This document shows positions 42,701 through 54,500 of a stretch of DNA of 64,000 nucleotides, piece after piece. The stretch spans positions 14,032 to 78,031 of the forward strand of contig VXAY01000723.1 of assembly GCA_013399855.1 (NCBI GenBank), written 5' to 3'. The notes beneath the pieces are model-generated. The model was not told the DNA's origin. It saw only the letters and a program-made list of their open reading frames with translations, and did not search any database. Within the stretch, counting starts at the first letter, position 1, and each line of letters opens with the position of its first letter. The translations under genes were made by a program, and so were the position numbers. This DNA comes from Oxyruncus cristatus. Lineage: Eukaryota > Chordata > Aves > Passeriformes > Cotingidae.

Positions 42701-45700
42701 AGAAACAGCCTGTTCATCCGTCAACATGCTTTTTGTAACAACCGTTCAGAATCACAGCAGGTGATTCAGCTGGTATAGCAAGCAGTCCCTTCTGGAAAAA
42801 AAAAAAAAAAAGCAGCAAAGCACTGAATGTCACGGCAAGATCATTCTCTTGTTCAGAGGAAATACCCAATGAACAAACCCCAACGGAATGACCTTTCAAT
42901 GAAAGGAAGCACTGCGAGGAGTCGCTTCACAGAAACCCTGCACCTTTCAATGGAGAAGTTGGTCTTCACAGTAGGAGCTATTAAGCTTGGCTCTAGAAAA
43001 GCCCATCTCAGTAACAGTTCATACTTTAACACTGGTCCTTAGCTCCATGGCTTCACTGAAACAGCATTGCCAAGACCTCCTCCTAAGCTCCACTAACTCT
43101 CAGAGGCAACTTCTGAGCTACACAATCATCTTTCCTAGAAGCAGGACGAGATTATTTCCTGTTTTTCACTGGTGAAGGACCAGTGCCACCACGTCCCAGC
43201 ACACTGCCTAGAGGTCTCTCTGCGAGCTGTGTCAGTGTGTATAGACATTATCATCTTCACTGGCTTGGGTGCTGAGAGGGAGAAATCACATGCAGGCAAG
43301 ATCCTCATGCACAGATCTGCCAAACCCAAGCCTTGCTTATGTGGTTAGGCCACTCAGTGCTGTATCTCACATCACAAAACTGAGCTTTATTTTCATCTGA
43401 TGAAAAAGTGGGTGGCACAAGGCTCTGTTTTCCACAGTTAAAAAGAAGAAGTCAGAATAATTATTTGAAGCTTTTAAAGCTGGTCTGCAAATATTTGGAT
43501 GACTGCAGTTAATCAATGTAATTCCTTGAATATAATTGACTGGCTGTCTTCTAGGGACAGTTTTCCTTTTGGCACAGATATGAATACTAGTGCATAAAGT
43601 ATGTGAACAAAATTAGTTTGCTACTGACTCTGCTAAGAGTGATAAACCACTGCAATATACAGATAACATCCAACATGACACACACAAGAACCTGATTTTT
43701 ACTCCCTACAGAGTGTGTGAATGCAGAACCTACAAAGCTTTTCAAAGCACAGAGGAGACCTCTGACTTTCAACTATTTTCTCATTCATTTTTATGCAGAC
43801 TGCTTTGAAATCAACATTTAGTATGTTTGTGCTATTATATCATAACCCTGTGCATTTGAGCTGTACACTCTGATGATGGCTTGCTACCTGATTTATTAAT
43901 ACACTCTGTCTACAAAAATATTACTTACTTTTAAGAGAATGTCCTGAAAAATTGACTGGAAATATTGAACATTCAAATATGCATTTGTGAACTGACAGTA
44001 CTTTCTCTTGTGGTTTTTTTGTGTTCAAACAAAACACAATCCCTCTCACCTCCCCCTTTTGTGGTAACACCTTTCAGTTTCAGCAGAAAAGTATTTTTAA
44101 AGTAATGGATAAAGTATCACTGATGGTAGAATGTCTTGGATTACAAGCAATAGCCTTCTTAGGCAGTCAGTGAAATATAATTATGCAACACAGAACAGCA
44201 TCTTTCCAGTGACCCACTAAAAGGATGTTCTAGACATGGTGTAGAAAAACAGTGCCATTTCCTTCCTTTAGGAAATCCACAACAATCCCCCATCAAAATT
44301 AGTGTACCAAGGCACAGTAATCCCGAAGAGGGCAGAAACGAAAGAAATAGCTGTTGTTACGTAATTTGTTCTTTGATGATTCAACTGAAATACTGAAATA
44401 CTAAAAAAAATGAGATACCTGCAATACAGAACATCACTGATAAAACTAATTTCCACCATGAAGTCAAGAAGCTGTGTTGCTAAGGGAAACAAATGAGAGG
44501 CTAAGAATCAGCACAGAGGCCTGCAACTTCATAGACTTCCAGGAAACAAAGAAAACATGATTCCTTGCAAAGTCTTAGGTTTCCCCGTTTCACAGTTTTA
44601 TCTGCCAGTAGTCCTATTTCTCTCAGAAGAAACTCTCCTCCCCTAGGCTAGGAGGGTTAAGAATCTTCTGTTTTTTCCTATAACAGGTAATGTTTTTTCT
44701 GGCAATATTTGCTACTTCATTTTGAACACTTTCAGACTCCATAGCCTCTCATAAGGACACTTTTTAATTGAGTGCGTAGCCAGTTGCAACAAGCAATTTC
44801 TATCTGATGACAAATTCCTATTCCATCTTTCTTCTTATGGTTCATAATATAGGTGAGAAAACAAAGGAGAACCAAATTTATTCGGCATTTCTGACATACC
44901 AATACACAGCTCATCTGAAGTCTATTAAAAGAAAGAACGAAGCTTGTCTTGTGACCTCAAATCTAGAGAAAATAATTTGGGGCACTATTTCCAAGATTCT
45001 GACTGTTTTGTACACTAATGGTTAAGTAATCAAAGGGCAGGTAAGAAATGGATAGTAATATTACCTACAGGATGAAGTGTGATCAACCAGTACAAATACC
45101 TGCCATTTAATCTGGCATGTTTCTGTAGTAAGATGCTTATATTAAGATAATACAGTTAGTTGATTTCATAATGAAATCTTTGACCTCCTACCCTAGCCTA
45201 GATGATTCAGGATGTCTCATGCTATGAGCAGATGGGAAAAACAACAGGAATGTCTGGCTCTATAAGGAGAATTTAGACTACTTCTTCTACTTGGATAGTT
45301 ACAATATTTAATTTCTCTTTTGTAAGTTTGCTAAGATTGACAATGCTAAGCACAAGTTTTATAGCAGCACAATGATATGTAACACAGACAGCTCACAGGG
45401 TTGCTTGACAGTCAGCTGAATTATCCAGAATATCAAAGCTGAGTGCAATGATTTGTGGTTAACATTTTATACACTTGCAGGCCACCGGGCTATTCATCCC
45501 AGTGAAGCTATGCACAGACTACCTTTGAGTCTATTTTCAAATTATTTGCTTTTCCCCTCAGGATGAGTCCATTGATCTCTGCAGCCTATACAAACTCTTT
45601 TCCAAATCACAGAGCAATAGATATCTCTGAAGGCCTTTTGACAATGGTTCAGAGATGCTAAAAGAGGAAGACACTTCCTACGTCGATTATGTAGTGAGCC

Positions 45701-47879
45701 CACAGCTTCCATAATGCAATTCCGCATGTTGTGTGCTGAACTGTGAGTCATCTGGAGCTGCCAGTAGGAAGTGGTAGGCAACGGGTTGTGTCTGAGGAGC
45801 TGACTGACTCACAGCACTACCAAGAGGCAGCATCAGCCGTGCAAGACTGAAAATGATGGATTTTTATAAAAGGGATTTCTATGCAACAACGGTACTAACC
45901 CACTACATATGGATCAGTCAGGAACTGTACCAGCAAGATCATTTGCTTTTATGGACTGATACTTCTATTTATAATAGAGACTATGACCAGAAAATATGTT
46001 TCCTGGCATGAAAATCCAAATGTTCTAATTTTATTAAAATTGTATAGATAAATACTTTCTTTATGTGGCAGCAAACTACTTTTAAGAACACAAACTGGAG
46101 GTGTGACCTTTGATGGAAAAATAAAATTTCAGGAGTCAGATAAGACCAGAAAAAAACATTGTTCATACATGTTCAGCAAACAGAAACCAAGTATATATTT
46201 TTTATACAATGTTTTCTCAGTGTCTTCATGCCATTCCCTCAGCAGCTGAAGATTTCATGACCCCTCACCTTGAGCTATACTCTTCCTCAGCTTGGTGATT
46301 AACTTCAGAAAATGCCTTAAGGCCTGAACTTGAGCATGCTTCATGCACATAAGGAAAACCACATGAGAAATGCCTTCACAGTATTTGCATAGCAGTACCA
46401 AGTAATACAAATGATTGCAGGATTGATCAAGATGCTGAAACCTATTTTTAAAGGTAACGCTACCAAATAACTCACCTGCACTTGTAGCCATTTAAAAATA
46501 CTATAAACATCCCCCCCAACTATGAAATTTATACCTAAACATTTATACAGAATTTGGGATGAATGCTTCCTACATTCCTATAGTGCCCTGTGATGTATGA
46601 AACTCCAGACTTGTCAACACTGGCCTTCGGTTTAGTTATTCAAATATTTAGCACTTAGACATGCAAGATACCAGCAAAAATGTTTTTAGTATGTCAGAAA
46701 ATCCAGCTGTTCCAGAGTAACACAATATATTGCCTGAGCAGCACCCACAAGACCAAACCTAGACTCCATTCTCCTGGGAATATTTCATGAAGTTCTGGGT
46801 CTTTAACCCATTTTATAGGACCTGATGGTCTACAGCAGTTCAGCAATATATGCTAACTACATCTTTGGACAGTCATCCCCCTTAGCTTGCAAAGAGGAGA
46901 AAGCCCACTTCCGTGCAGAAGGAACTTTCTCAAAGCTGGCCTTCACCTGGGGAATGAACTCCCTCGGAACTATCGTCCATCCAAAGACCTCATAATTTCA
47001 CCACTTCCCACTCTGAGTAAAAGGTGGGGATTTTCTGCCCATGACTTCTCTGAGTATTCAGAGCCACGTGCATATTAAATAAAAATTATTCCAGACCAAG
47101 AGGAATTCCCCCCAAGAGACTTTTAGGCACCCGCCTGAAACAGGGCATACTGTGCGAGAGGAGTGAAATACATTCCTCCGTGCACTTCGGAAGGACACCT
47201 TCGATCCTACAGAGGTCAGAAGGAGGCAGGTACAAAATGAAGTACATGACCAGAAACTGAGAATTGCATGTGCCCAGCGAACACAATTTCTACTTTTTCC
47301 CATTCTTTCACTTTCTATTCCGATGATCATCTTTCACATGTATATGGAAATCATCTAAAAACCCAGAATATTATTGTCAGCGTGATTTCTCCCTGGAACA
47401 CGGTAACACTCTGGACTCGGCTCCCCACCAACCCGTCACCACCTCTTTGCGTAGCCGCAGGGGAGTCAGCAGCTTTAGGTGGCCCGGGCTCAGAGCCCCC
47501 CGCCTCCCGCACACCCCCAGCGCTCCATCCCCGCGCTGCATCCCCGCACCGCCAGCCGCTCCCGCTCCCCGCCGCGCTCCCGCCCGAAGTTCCGCCCTGC
47601 CCGGAGGAGGGCTGTTTCCGACAGGCCTCCGCGGATCACCGCACCTGACACCGGGGCGGGCACGCCACCGGGCACGCCGGCCGGAGCGGCGCGGCGGAGG
47701 AAGCTGCTACCGACCCCGGCTCCCACCGCCTCCCGGCTCCGGAAGGGCTACCAGCCCCTTTTGCCCTCTTCCCGCAGGGACCGCTGGCGCAGAGCAGCGG
47801 GTTGGAGGCGGGAGGCGGCGGGAGAAGGCGGCTCGGCAGCCCCGCGCTCCCCGCACCGGGACGGGCGACGGCCGCTTAC
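36711..47879. other. STAMBPL1 intron 1 (no gene recognised)
   Basis: About 11.2 kb between the predicted untranslated exon 1 and the exon carrying the start codon. Short open frames only, none with recognisable family similarity. A more GC-rich patch at about 41030-41560 carries no coherent coding frame that I can identify. It could hold an alternative 5' exon or an enhancer. Confidence 0.5.
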
Positions 47880-48021
47880 CGGGTCCGGCATCGGCGTGAG
47901 CGGCGCCGCGGCGGCTGCCGCGGACAAAGCGCGGGGCGGAGGGAGGCAGGAGCGGCGGGGCGGCCTGGGCCTCCTCCTCCTCCTCCCTCTGCTCCGCCGG
48001 CCTCGCCCCGCGGGGACGCGG
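47880..48021 (-). other. STAMBPL1: Probable STAMBPL1 untranslated exon 1
   Basis: On the minus strand the CpG island contains a consensus donor, CCCG|GTAAGC, with the last exon base at 47880. The 5' end is unknown and may lie in the gap. Shortly before the donor is an ATG (47891-47889). Spliced to the next exon, it opens a reading frame out of register with STAMBPL1. Confidence 0.5.
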
Positions 48022-48181
48022 NNNNNNNNNNNNNNNNNNNNNNNNNNNNNNNNNNNNNNNNNNNNNNNNNNNNNNNNNNNNNNNNNNNNNNNNNNNNNNN
48101 NNNNNNNNNNNNNNNNNNNNNNNNNNNNNNNNNNNNNNNNNNNNNNNNNNNNNNNNNNNNNNNNNNNNNNNNNNNNNNNNN
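48022..48181. other. Assembly gap (160 N) in CpG island
   Basis: Run of N flanked on the right by a (GCC)n repeat (gacgccgccgccgccgccgc), so the missing sequence is probably extremely GC-rich. It may hide the STAMBPL1 transcription start. Confidence 0.98.
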
Positions 48182-48669
48182 GACGCCGCCGCCGCCGCCG
48201 CTGCAGCCCCGCGAGGGCGAGAGGGAGCGGCGGCGAGTGCGGGAGGGGGCGGCGGTCAGAGCGGCCCGGGGGTGCGGCGTGGCCCCTGCTCACCGGGCGT
48301 GTGTCCCCTCCGCACTTCCCGCGGTCCCGGTGTCGGCCCGGCCGTGCCCGTGTGCCGGAGGGTATGCACAACTCACCTGGGCTCTCCTGAACTTTGCAGC
48401 GGGCTGACTGATGTCAAACACTGTTAGAAGCGTTGCTGAGGAGGCTGTCTGTGGACAAGGAGGAAGAGGAGGAAGGTTGAAATGAAGGTGTAGTGGTCAG
48501 TGTAGGGCTATGGTACCTGGGAAGAGGGATGCTGGACAGGACAAACTTCCTCCCCTAAGGCAAAGGAGGTGGGGGGTCACATGTAGGTTTCTGAGGAAGT
48601 CGGGCAGTGCTGTGGGCTGGCCTGGATCTCTGATGGGAATGTCCTGCCAACACAGTGGTTACTCACACC

Positions 48670-48900
48670 ATGGTAAGTTTGGATGACCTGCTTGTTGTCT
48701 TTCTGTTGAACTTGCTCAGCAGATATTGATCATACTGATATCTTTCCTGGGGCCCAAACCTGGCCATAGAAGTCTAGATGTGGTCTAAGATACCTGTATT
48801 TGGCTCATCCTACACCCCCAAACATGGTAAGGGCATTTCCCTTTTAGTCCTTTCATTGTGCACAAGGTCGTTCTGGCTGCTAGGCATCCCAGCATTGAAG
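48670..48900 (-). repeat. Probable CR1 LINE fragment
   Basis: The tract gatatctttcctggggccca, aacctggcc and gtctagatgtggtctaa resembles the reverse complement of the end of the CR1 ORF2 region. Strongly decayed. Confidence 0.45.
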
Positions 48901-49070
48901 TATCACTCCTGTGCTGGTGGCTGTGGAGTGTGGCAACGGATCTTGGTCCTGCTTTAAGAACAGGAGGGATGGATCTGGGCAAGCAACAAAAATCCCGTGT
49001 GTTTGAACACTTACCTTGTTATCTTGGATTTGGCTGAATGTGTTATGAAATAGAGGCGCCATGGAAGGGT

Positions 49071-49250
49071 TTCAGTGGGGTTGTTGCATTAATCCCATCC
49101 TGAAGCAGACATGGAAGGGACACTTACAGTGCTGCAAGGATTTTGTCTGGGTAGCTAACAATTTTCCAAGGTAAAGAGCGGGTATTCCTCTTGTTCAGAT
49201 AGGAGACTGCATTTCTGATGGATGGCAATAAAAAGATAAAGTTTGGTTGT
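49071..49250 (+). repeat. Dispersed repeat, copy A
   Basis: Similar by eye and in the same orientation to about 63110-63245. Shared landmarks: ttaatcc..tcctgaagcaga, cagtgct.caa, gtagctaaca and tgcattt.t. The family is not identified. Confidence 0.6.
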
Positions 49251-51351
49251 AGGAAACTTTGGTAAGTGCAAAACCTATCTGATGAGTATTTGGAAATTGT
49301 CTTCCATTTAAAAACTGGAAATCCTTTATAAAACTCGGTTAGGTCAGAGGTGATGTTAGGCTGGTTTAGATGTTCAGAATTGAAGACACTGCACATTGTG
49401 TTCTTTCCCAAGCAGTGTTGGTCACTGACCTTACAGCTTCCCTGTAAGCTCTTGCAGGCTGTGTCTGTGGCTGATTTGTGTACAGCACAGGAAGATGCTC
49501 TAGAAAAGTTTGAACTTGATGTCCTGGAGTGGCCCTTGGTGGCTGTTTCCAGGGTGAGTAAGCCTAATTTCAGATCTGTGTCCGCACAACCAGATTTTGA
49601 GGCACTGCTAGATCCACCTTCGTTCACCTCCCTGAAAGGGCACTCCCCAGTGTCTGCCCACTACTTTCTACAGTTGGGCTCTGGTTCAAGAGGAATCTGA
49701 ATTCCAGGTCACAATTAGCCCTGATTCTGCAGCAGGGAAAAGGCACAACTGGTCCAGGTGGAAGGAGTTTGCTATTGTGATTCTCCTTTCCCCCCTCCCA
49801 TTATACGTTTTTTGCAACATCACATTTTCAGGTTCGTCCTGTGCATGTTATCTGAATTTTGAATGGTGCTGCAGATATGTGAATGGGAGCAGAGGTCAAG
49901 GACCTTGCTGCCAGACACTTCAAAGAGGCACCCTCTTCCTCTTTGGCAAGCTGTAATTCTAGATCCTACTCACCCTGTCTTCAGACCAGAGCTCTTGTCT
50001 GCATTAGGTGCAGTGTTTGTTGTGCCTGTGCCAGGTCTGCCCTGCTACACTCTGGAGGTGGGCCAGGTCTATTGTGAGTTCTCTGGGGTAGTCAGAACAC
50101 TGGGATTTATAAATAATGTGGTGTAGGCAAGAGTAGCCACTCTGTGTCTTGGACTGCAAACCTCTCCAGAAGCTGAGAACTCAGTTCCCACTGGTACCAC
50201 AGGTTGCTAGAGAAGGTGTGTCATTTGCACGTGTTTGCATGAAGATGTCCTTTGCATGTGTTTTCTATATTGCATGAGACAAACATGTTTGTTTATATAT
50301 TGATGTCTATCTCCCACATTACAATCAAATGGGTTTCATTTTTCACAAGTCTTGATTGAGGAATCTGGGCTTATGTCTCCACCCAGAAACACTCAGAGTG
50401 CCTGAGCTACCCTGTCTTGCCCTGTAATGATGAGCCCTTAGATGTGATCTTTCACCTCCTGGACAAGTCTTGTAGGTGAGCAAGGGGGAGACACTGACAT
50501 GGTGAACTGAGAACCTAGAGGAACTTTAATCAACTTCTTTACTGATAGTGGCAGGAATATTTATTGAGATGGATGCTGTTGTCTTCTGTGTGCAGGTTGC
50601 TGCGATGCCTCCGTCTTCTCAATCCTCATTTGCCAGGTTATGAGCATGAAGACATTTGTTCTCTTTGTAATAAGGGGGTTAACAAGCCACTAGTTAGTGT
50701 GAGGGTAAGAGAGTATCTGCATCTGTCCAACTATCAAGTGGTTTCTCTCAGACACACGTTTTCTGATGTTGTATTTCTCCGCATTTAGGCCACAATAGCC
50801 AACTTCTGCCTGCTTAGATGCCAAGGTAGTCTTACAAGTGAAGATCTTTTGGGTCTGGCTTTCTGCTGTTGGTAATGTGAGGAGAGGAAACAGGTGAAAC
50901 ACTCTATCAAGATGAGAGATTATTTAATTTAAACAAAGCTCAGTAATACTTCAATAGAGAAATTATCTCCCATTTTGGGTTTTTATGGGATAAATGATTC
51001 CACTTTGTCTCAAGTGAAATAAGTGGTATCAATCTACAAGGAAACAGAAAATGAAATCTTAGTTTTAACAAAATCACTCCTATAAAAGCTGGAATCTTCC
51101 AAAATAAGTGATCCTGGAAGTGTTCCAGCAAGTATGTTTATATTTTCAGTGGTCATCCCCATGTACCTCAACTGCTTCAGAAAGACCACAGTCACCAAAA
51201 CAGAGTAACACCATGGAAAGCAATGTAAAAAAATTGCAAACCAATTGACAGTGGCTTGTAAACCTCTACACATATCCCTGTACCAATATTCTACTGCTAA
51301 ATAGAGGTATCTGGGCTTTCTACTGGATGAATTAATTCCTTTTGTGACACT

Positions 51352-51585
51352 TTAAGGGTGTTTTTTTAGTAGTTCAATGATTTTTATATACATTTTCTCA
51401 GTTGCATCAAGGCCCCAGAGGAAATCAAGATGTCCCCATTCAGGAAAATGCTCATGGTAAATGAGATTAGTAATCCGAGGGAGTAGCCTTGCCATGTCTT
51501 TTGGATCTGCAAATGTGTCCTCTCCTCCACTCCAAACAGCAGTTGGTATAGTTATCTTCTCTATCTTGTACACGGGAGGAGCAGT
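51352..51585 (-). CDS. Lipase last coding exon, residues 326-402 and stop
   Basis: After tttcttacag it reads [20 protein letters not shown], then [19 protein letters not shown], and later [20 protein letters not shown], ending LLKKHP and TAA. Contains catalytic Asp348 and His377. Confidence 0.95.
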   Translation of the reverse strand, partial: TAPPVYKIEKITIPTAVWSGGEDTFADPKDMARLLPRITNLIYHEHFPEWGHLDFLWGLDATEKMYIKIIELLKKHP

Positions 51586-54500
51586 CTGTAAGAAAGGGAG
51601 AAGGCTGAGTAAATGCTGTTCTGTCAGAAGTTACGTTTGGGGAAGGCTTCTGTGCAAGCATCTCTCTTTCACTTTCCCTTCTGCACTGCCTACAGTAAAG
51701 CCATAGGGATGAAGGCCACTCTCTTATTGTTCATTGCCCCAACCCAATTCTCTGACTTGTCTGTCACCACGGAAGAAACCAAAGAAATACAGAGGAGTAA
51801 AATGGGGATCATCTGAGATCTGGGCCAAATGTCGTAATGCAGGATGGTTATTTGTCTACATTGTGGTAAGGGACCAAACACAAGATGTTTTTAAACTGAT
51901 TCTTTTTATCGAAGGGTGGTACTGCTATTTTTCTTCTTCACTGCTTTTTGGGCAGTTTCCTAACCATTCACAGTACTGGGAATAAAATGTGGCTCATTCC
52001 AAAATTGAAACTTCAGATATTTAAAGACCACATGTGTGGATGGAAGGTGTTTGAGAAGTCTTTGGAATCTTTCTCCACCTATAAAATAATGTGCCACCCA
52101 TAAAATAACCTGGCCTGACTCAAAGCTCACTGCAAGTTGGCTGATCTGATCAAATCTCAAAAAATAGTCAGGCAAGTGTTTTCAAGAGGAGCACAGCATT
52201 TCCAAGTGTTGACCAGGCAGTAACTAAAGCTGCTTATGATCAAGTTTTGCCTGTTTTTTTTTTTTCCCCCACAGGATACTTCACCACAGCAGTAGTCTCT
52301 ACTGTGCTGTACTGAATGCCTTTGCAGTAAGTAGCTTCTGAAAACAAAGGTATGTGTTTCCACTTTTTTTTCTCTCTCCAATTTAGTGTTTAACTGGAAG
52401 GCAGACCTTGAGGATTTTTGGAGAAGTGAAGAGCTCTGCACTCATCCAGTCTTAGGACTTGGATGCAGCTCTTAGGCTGTTGGGAATAGCAGGTAAGTTG
52501 ACATGTCATTGGACACATCCCTGAGTCAATGGGGGAGGCAAAATGAACTTCTGTTAGCTGTCTGCAAGAGTTATGCCATGTCTGTGAATAAACTTTACAA
52601 TTATGAGTATTAGATTCTGGTGAAACATTACCTGAGACCGCTCTCCCCCTCTTTCTCTACACTTTAGGGGCTAAAATATGAGTTTTTTCTATTCTTAGTT
52701 TTGCCAGGACCCACGCATGAGTTCTCAGAGAAATGTATGGCCTTACCTGGTTGTATTTCTTCATATTTTCCTTAGAGCCATAGTCATAAGCTTGAAATTG
52801 GTCTGCATATATTAGCTGTTAATATTGTAACAAGGACAAATAAAAGGTGAGTGTTAAGAGACAGAGCAGAGTGCAGAAGTTATTTTCTTGCATGTGATTG
52901 AAGTCAAGTCTTGAGGAGTAGACAGAATTCCAAGGATACTGAGGATGGATCGTAGGGTAAGTGTTTTCAAAGCCTTTGCCCTTGATAACACTCTCTCCTC
53001 AACCTCAGCCACCACTCTTGGTATGTTTAGTTATTAAAATCTTGCTGCATTATCTTAGTTGGCTCTTTAGTTAGCTAAATTAGCTCTTTGTGAGGCAGGA
53101 GTGTGTCAAGGCTGTTACTTGCATGTGTTGCCTCCTCACACACCTCAACTTTTGTGTGTCAGTTTTGTCTGGTCTGCTCACAGGAGTGAGGACAATTCCG
53201 GAGGCTCTGTACTGCTTACAAGAGTTTGGCTATGGGGAGCAGGGTGTAATTAGCTTAGCACTAAGCTGTTGTCTTCTTGACTGTGATTTTTCTAAATGAA
53301 AATAAAAATAATAAAAGATGAATCTGTCTTACTGATAACGTGTGTGCATTTTTTTTTATCCATACCTTTAAGTAACTGAGGATACGAGAGAAATCTGCTA
53401 GCTCATCTCTGTTTTCTTGCTCTGGGTGCTGGTGGTTTGGATACTAGGAATTTTAGGCAGGGGGGTGTGCAGCATGCATATATTTAAGTGCTGGCTGAAG
53501 TGACACAGTTGTGTGCACATGCAGTGATGTGCTTCTGAGCCAACACTCTTATGCCCTGGTCTGATTTGGAGCATAGACAGAATAAGCTGAGGTCTGAAGT
53601 GGCGTGAGATCCAGCAGAAGAGGCAATTCCCCTCTTTGCCATTGTTCCAGCAGAAGGTTTGTGCAGTTAACTGGCTTTTGGAGGTGATCCAGGCTGCAGT
53701 TAACCTTCTGGGAGACAAGCTTTAACCTAGATCACTTCTTTGTGATCATCCCCTGGCTGCTAAAGCTTTCATTATCCTCCTTCTTCCTACCAAGTGCATA
53801 GACCACACTTGCATTCACTTCTGCAGCTTTCAAGGCAAATGTCTTTATAAATAAGAATGAAGGCTGGATGCCATTAGAGCCCGACATGCAGAGGCATGGT
53901 GTGCCCTGGGGAAATCTGAGCCTGGTACCAAAGGGGCAATTCAGGGAATGATCTGGTGAGCCATGGGAAACAGTGCTCCCTGTGTGACAGGTGTTCACAG
54001 CAGCAGGTGAGAAGGTGTGATGAGCAGATTCCCAGATCCATCACTTTTGGACTTCCCTGTAGGCTGTCAGTTGCATAAAAAGCAGTAGTAAGAGACTGTT
54101 TATATGTCAGTTCAGTTATACCTGATGCCAATGAATAACGTTCTGTACTGATGTTCCAGTAGGGTAATGTCCTGTAAATACATCTATTCGACTCTGGAGA
54201 GAAAGCAGAAGCATTATAGAGGCAGAGATCCAGCGCTGTGACAGAATAAAGCTGTGAAGGCTCTGGGCAACATGCTGCTGCTGTGTTAAAATCCCATTTT
54301 TATAGAATATTCTTCAAATATTTAAAAGGAAGATGAAGAAACACTCACAAATATGCGAGTTTATAGCAGGAATGATTAGATAGGATTTTATACCTCTGAG
54401 AAGAGTCTTTTCAACATTAGTCCTTAGTCATATGGAAAATATTTGGGGAGTGTGTATGGCCTTTGTTTTTCCCCATTTCTACAGTTCATATGATGCTTGT

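Larger units (their letters stand above)
47430..48400. promoter_or_regulatory. CpG-island promoter of STAMBPL1
   Basis: Very GC-rich, CG-dense sequence interrupted by an assembly gap. It sits upstream of the STAMBPL1 minus-strand exons and is the natural promoter. It may be bidirectional, since nothing else marks a promoter for the right side. Long open frames here (for example 47479-48390 on the plus strand) run through the N gap and reflect GC-richness, not coding. Confidence 0.75.
48401..51340. other. STAMBPL1-lipase intergenic region with old repeats
   Basis: About 2.9 kb. Holds a probable CR1 relic (48670-48900) and a sequence also found near 63.1 kb (49071-49250). In mammals ANKRD22 sits at this place on the strand opposite STAMBPL1. 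I looked for its ankyrin motifs on both strands and saw none. A 167-codon minus-strand open frame at 49124-49627 overlaps the repeat and matches nothing I recognise. Confidence 0.5.

Noticed and set aside
47479..48390. 303-codon plus-strand open frame and overlapping minus-strand frames in the CpG island
   Set aside because: They run through 160 N and exist on both strands because GC-rich DNA has few stops. The composition is Arg/Pro/Ala/Gly repeats with no domain.
49124..49627. 167-codon minus-strand open frame
   Set aside because: No recognisable domain, it overlaps the dispersed repeat shared with 63.1 kb, and no splice or promoter context supports it. A protein search across birds would settle it.
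52157..52441. Minus-strand segment weakly like lipase exon 7 between exons 8 and 9
   Set aside because: Order would be wrong, there are no matching splice sites, and similarity is limited to a few residues.
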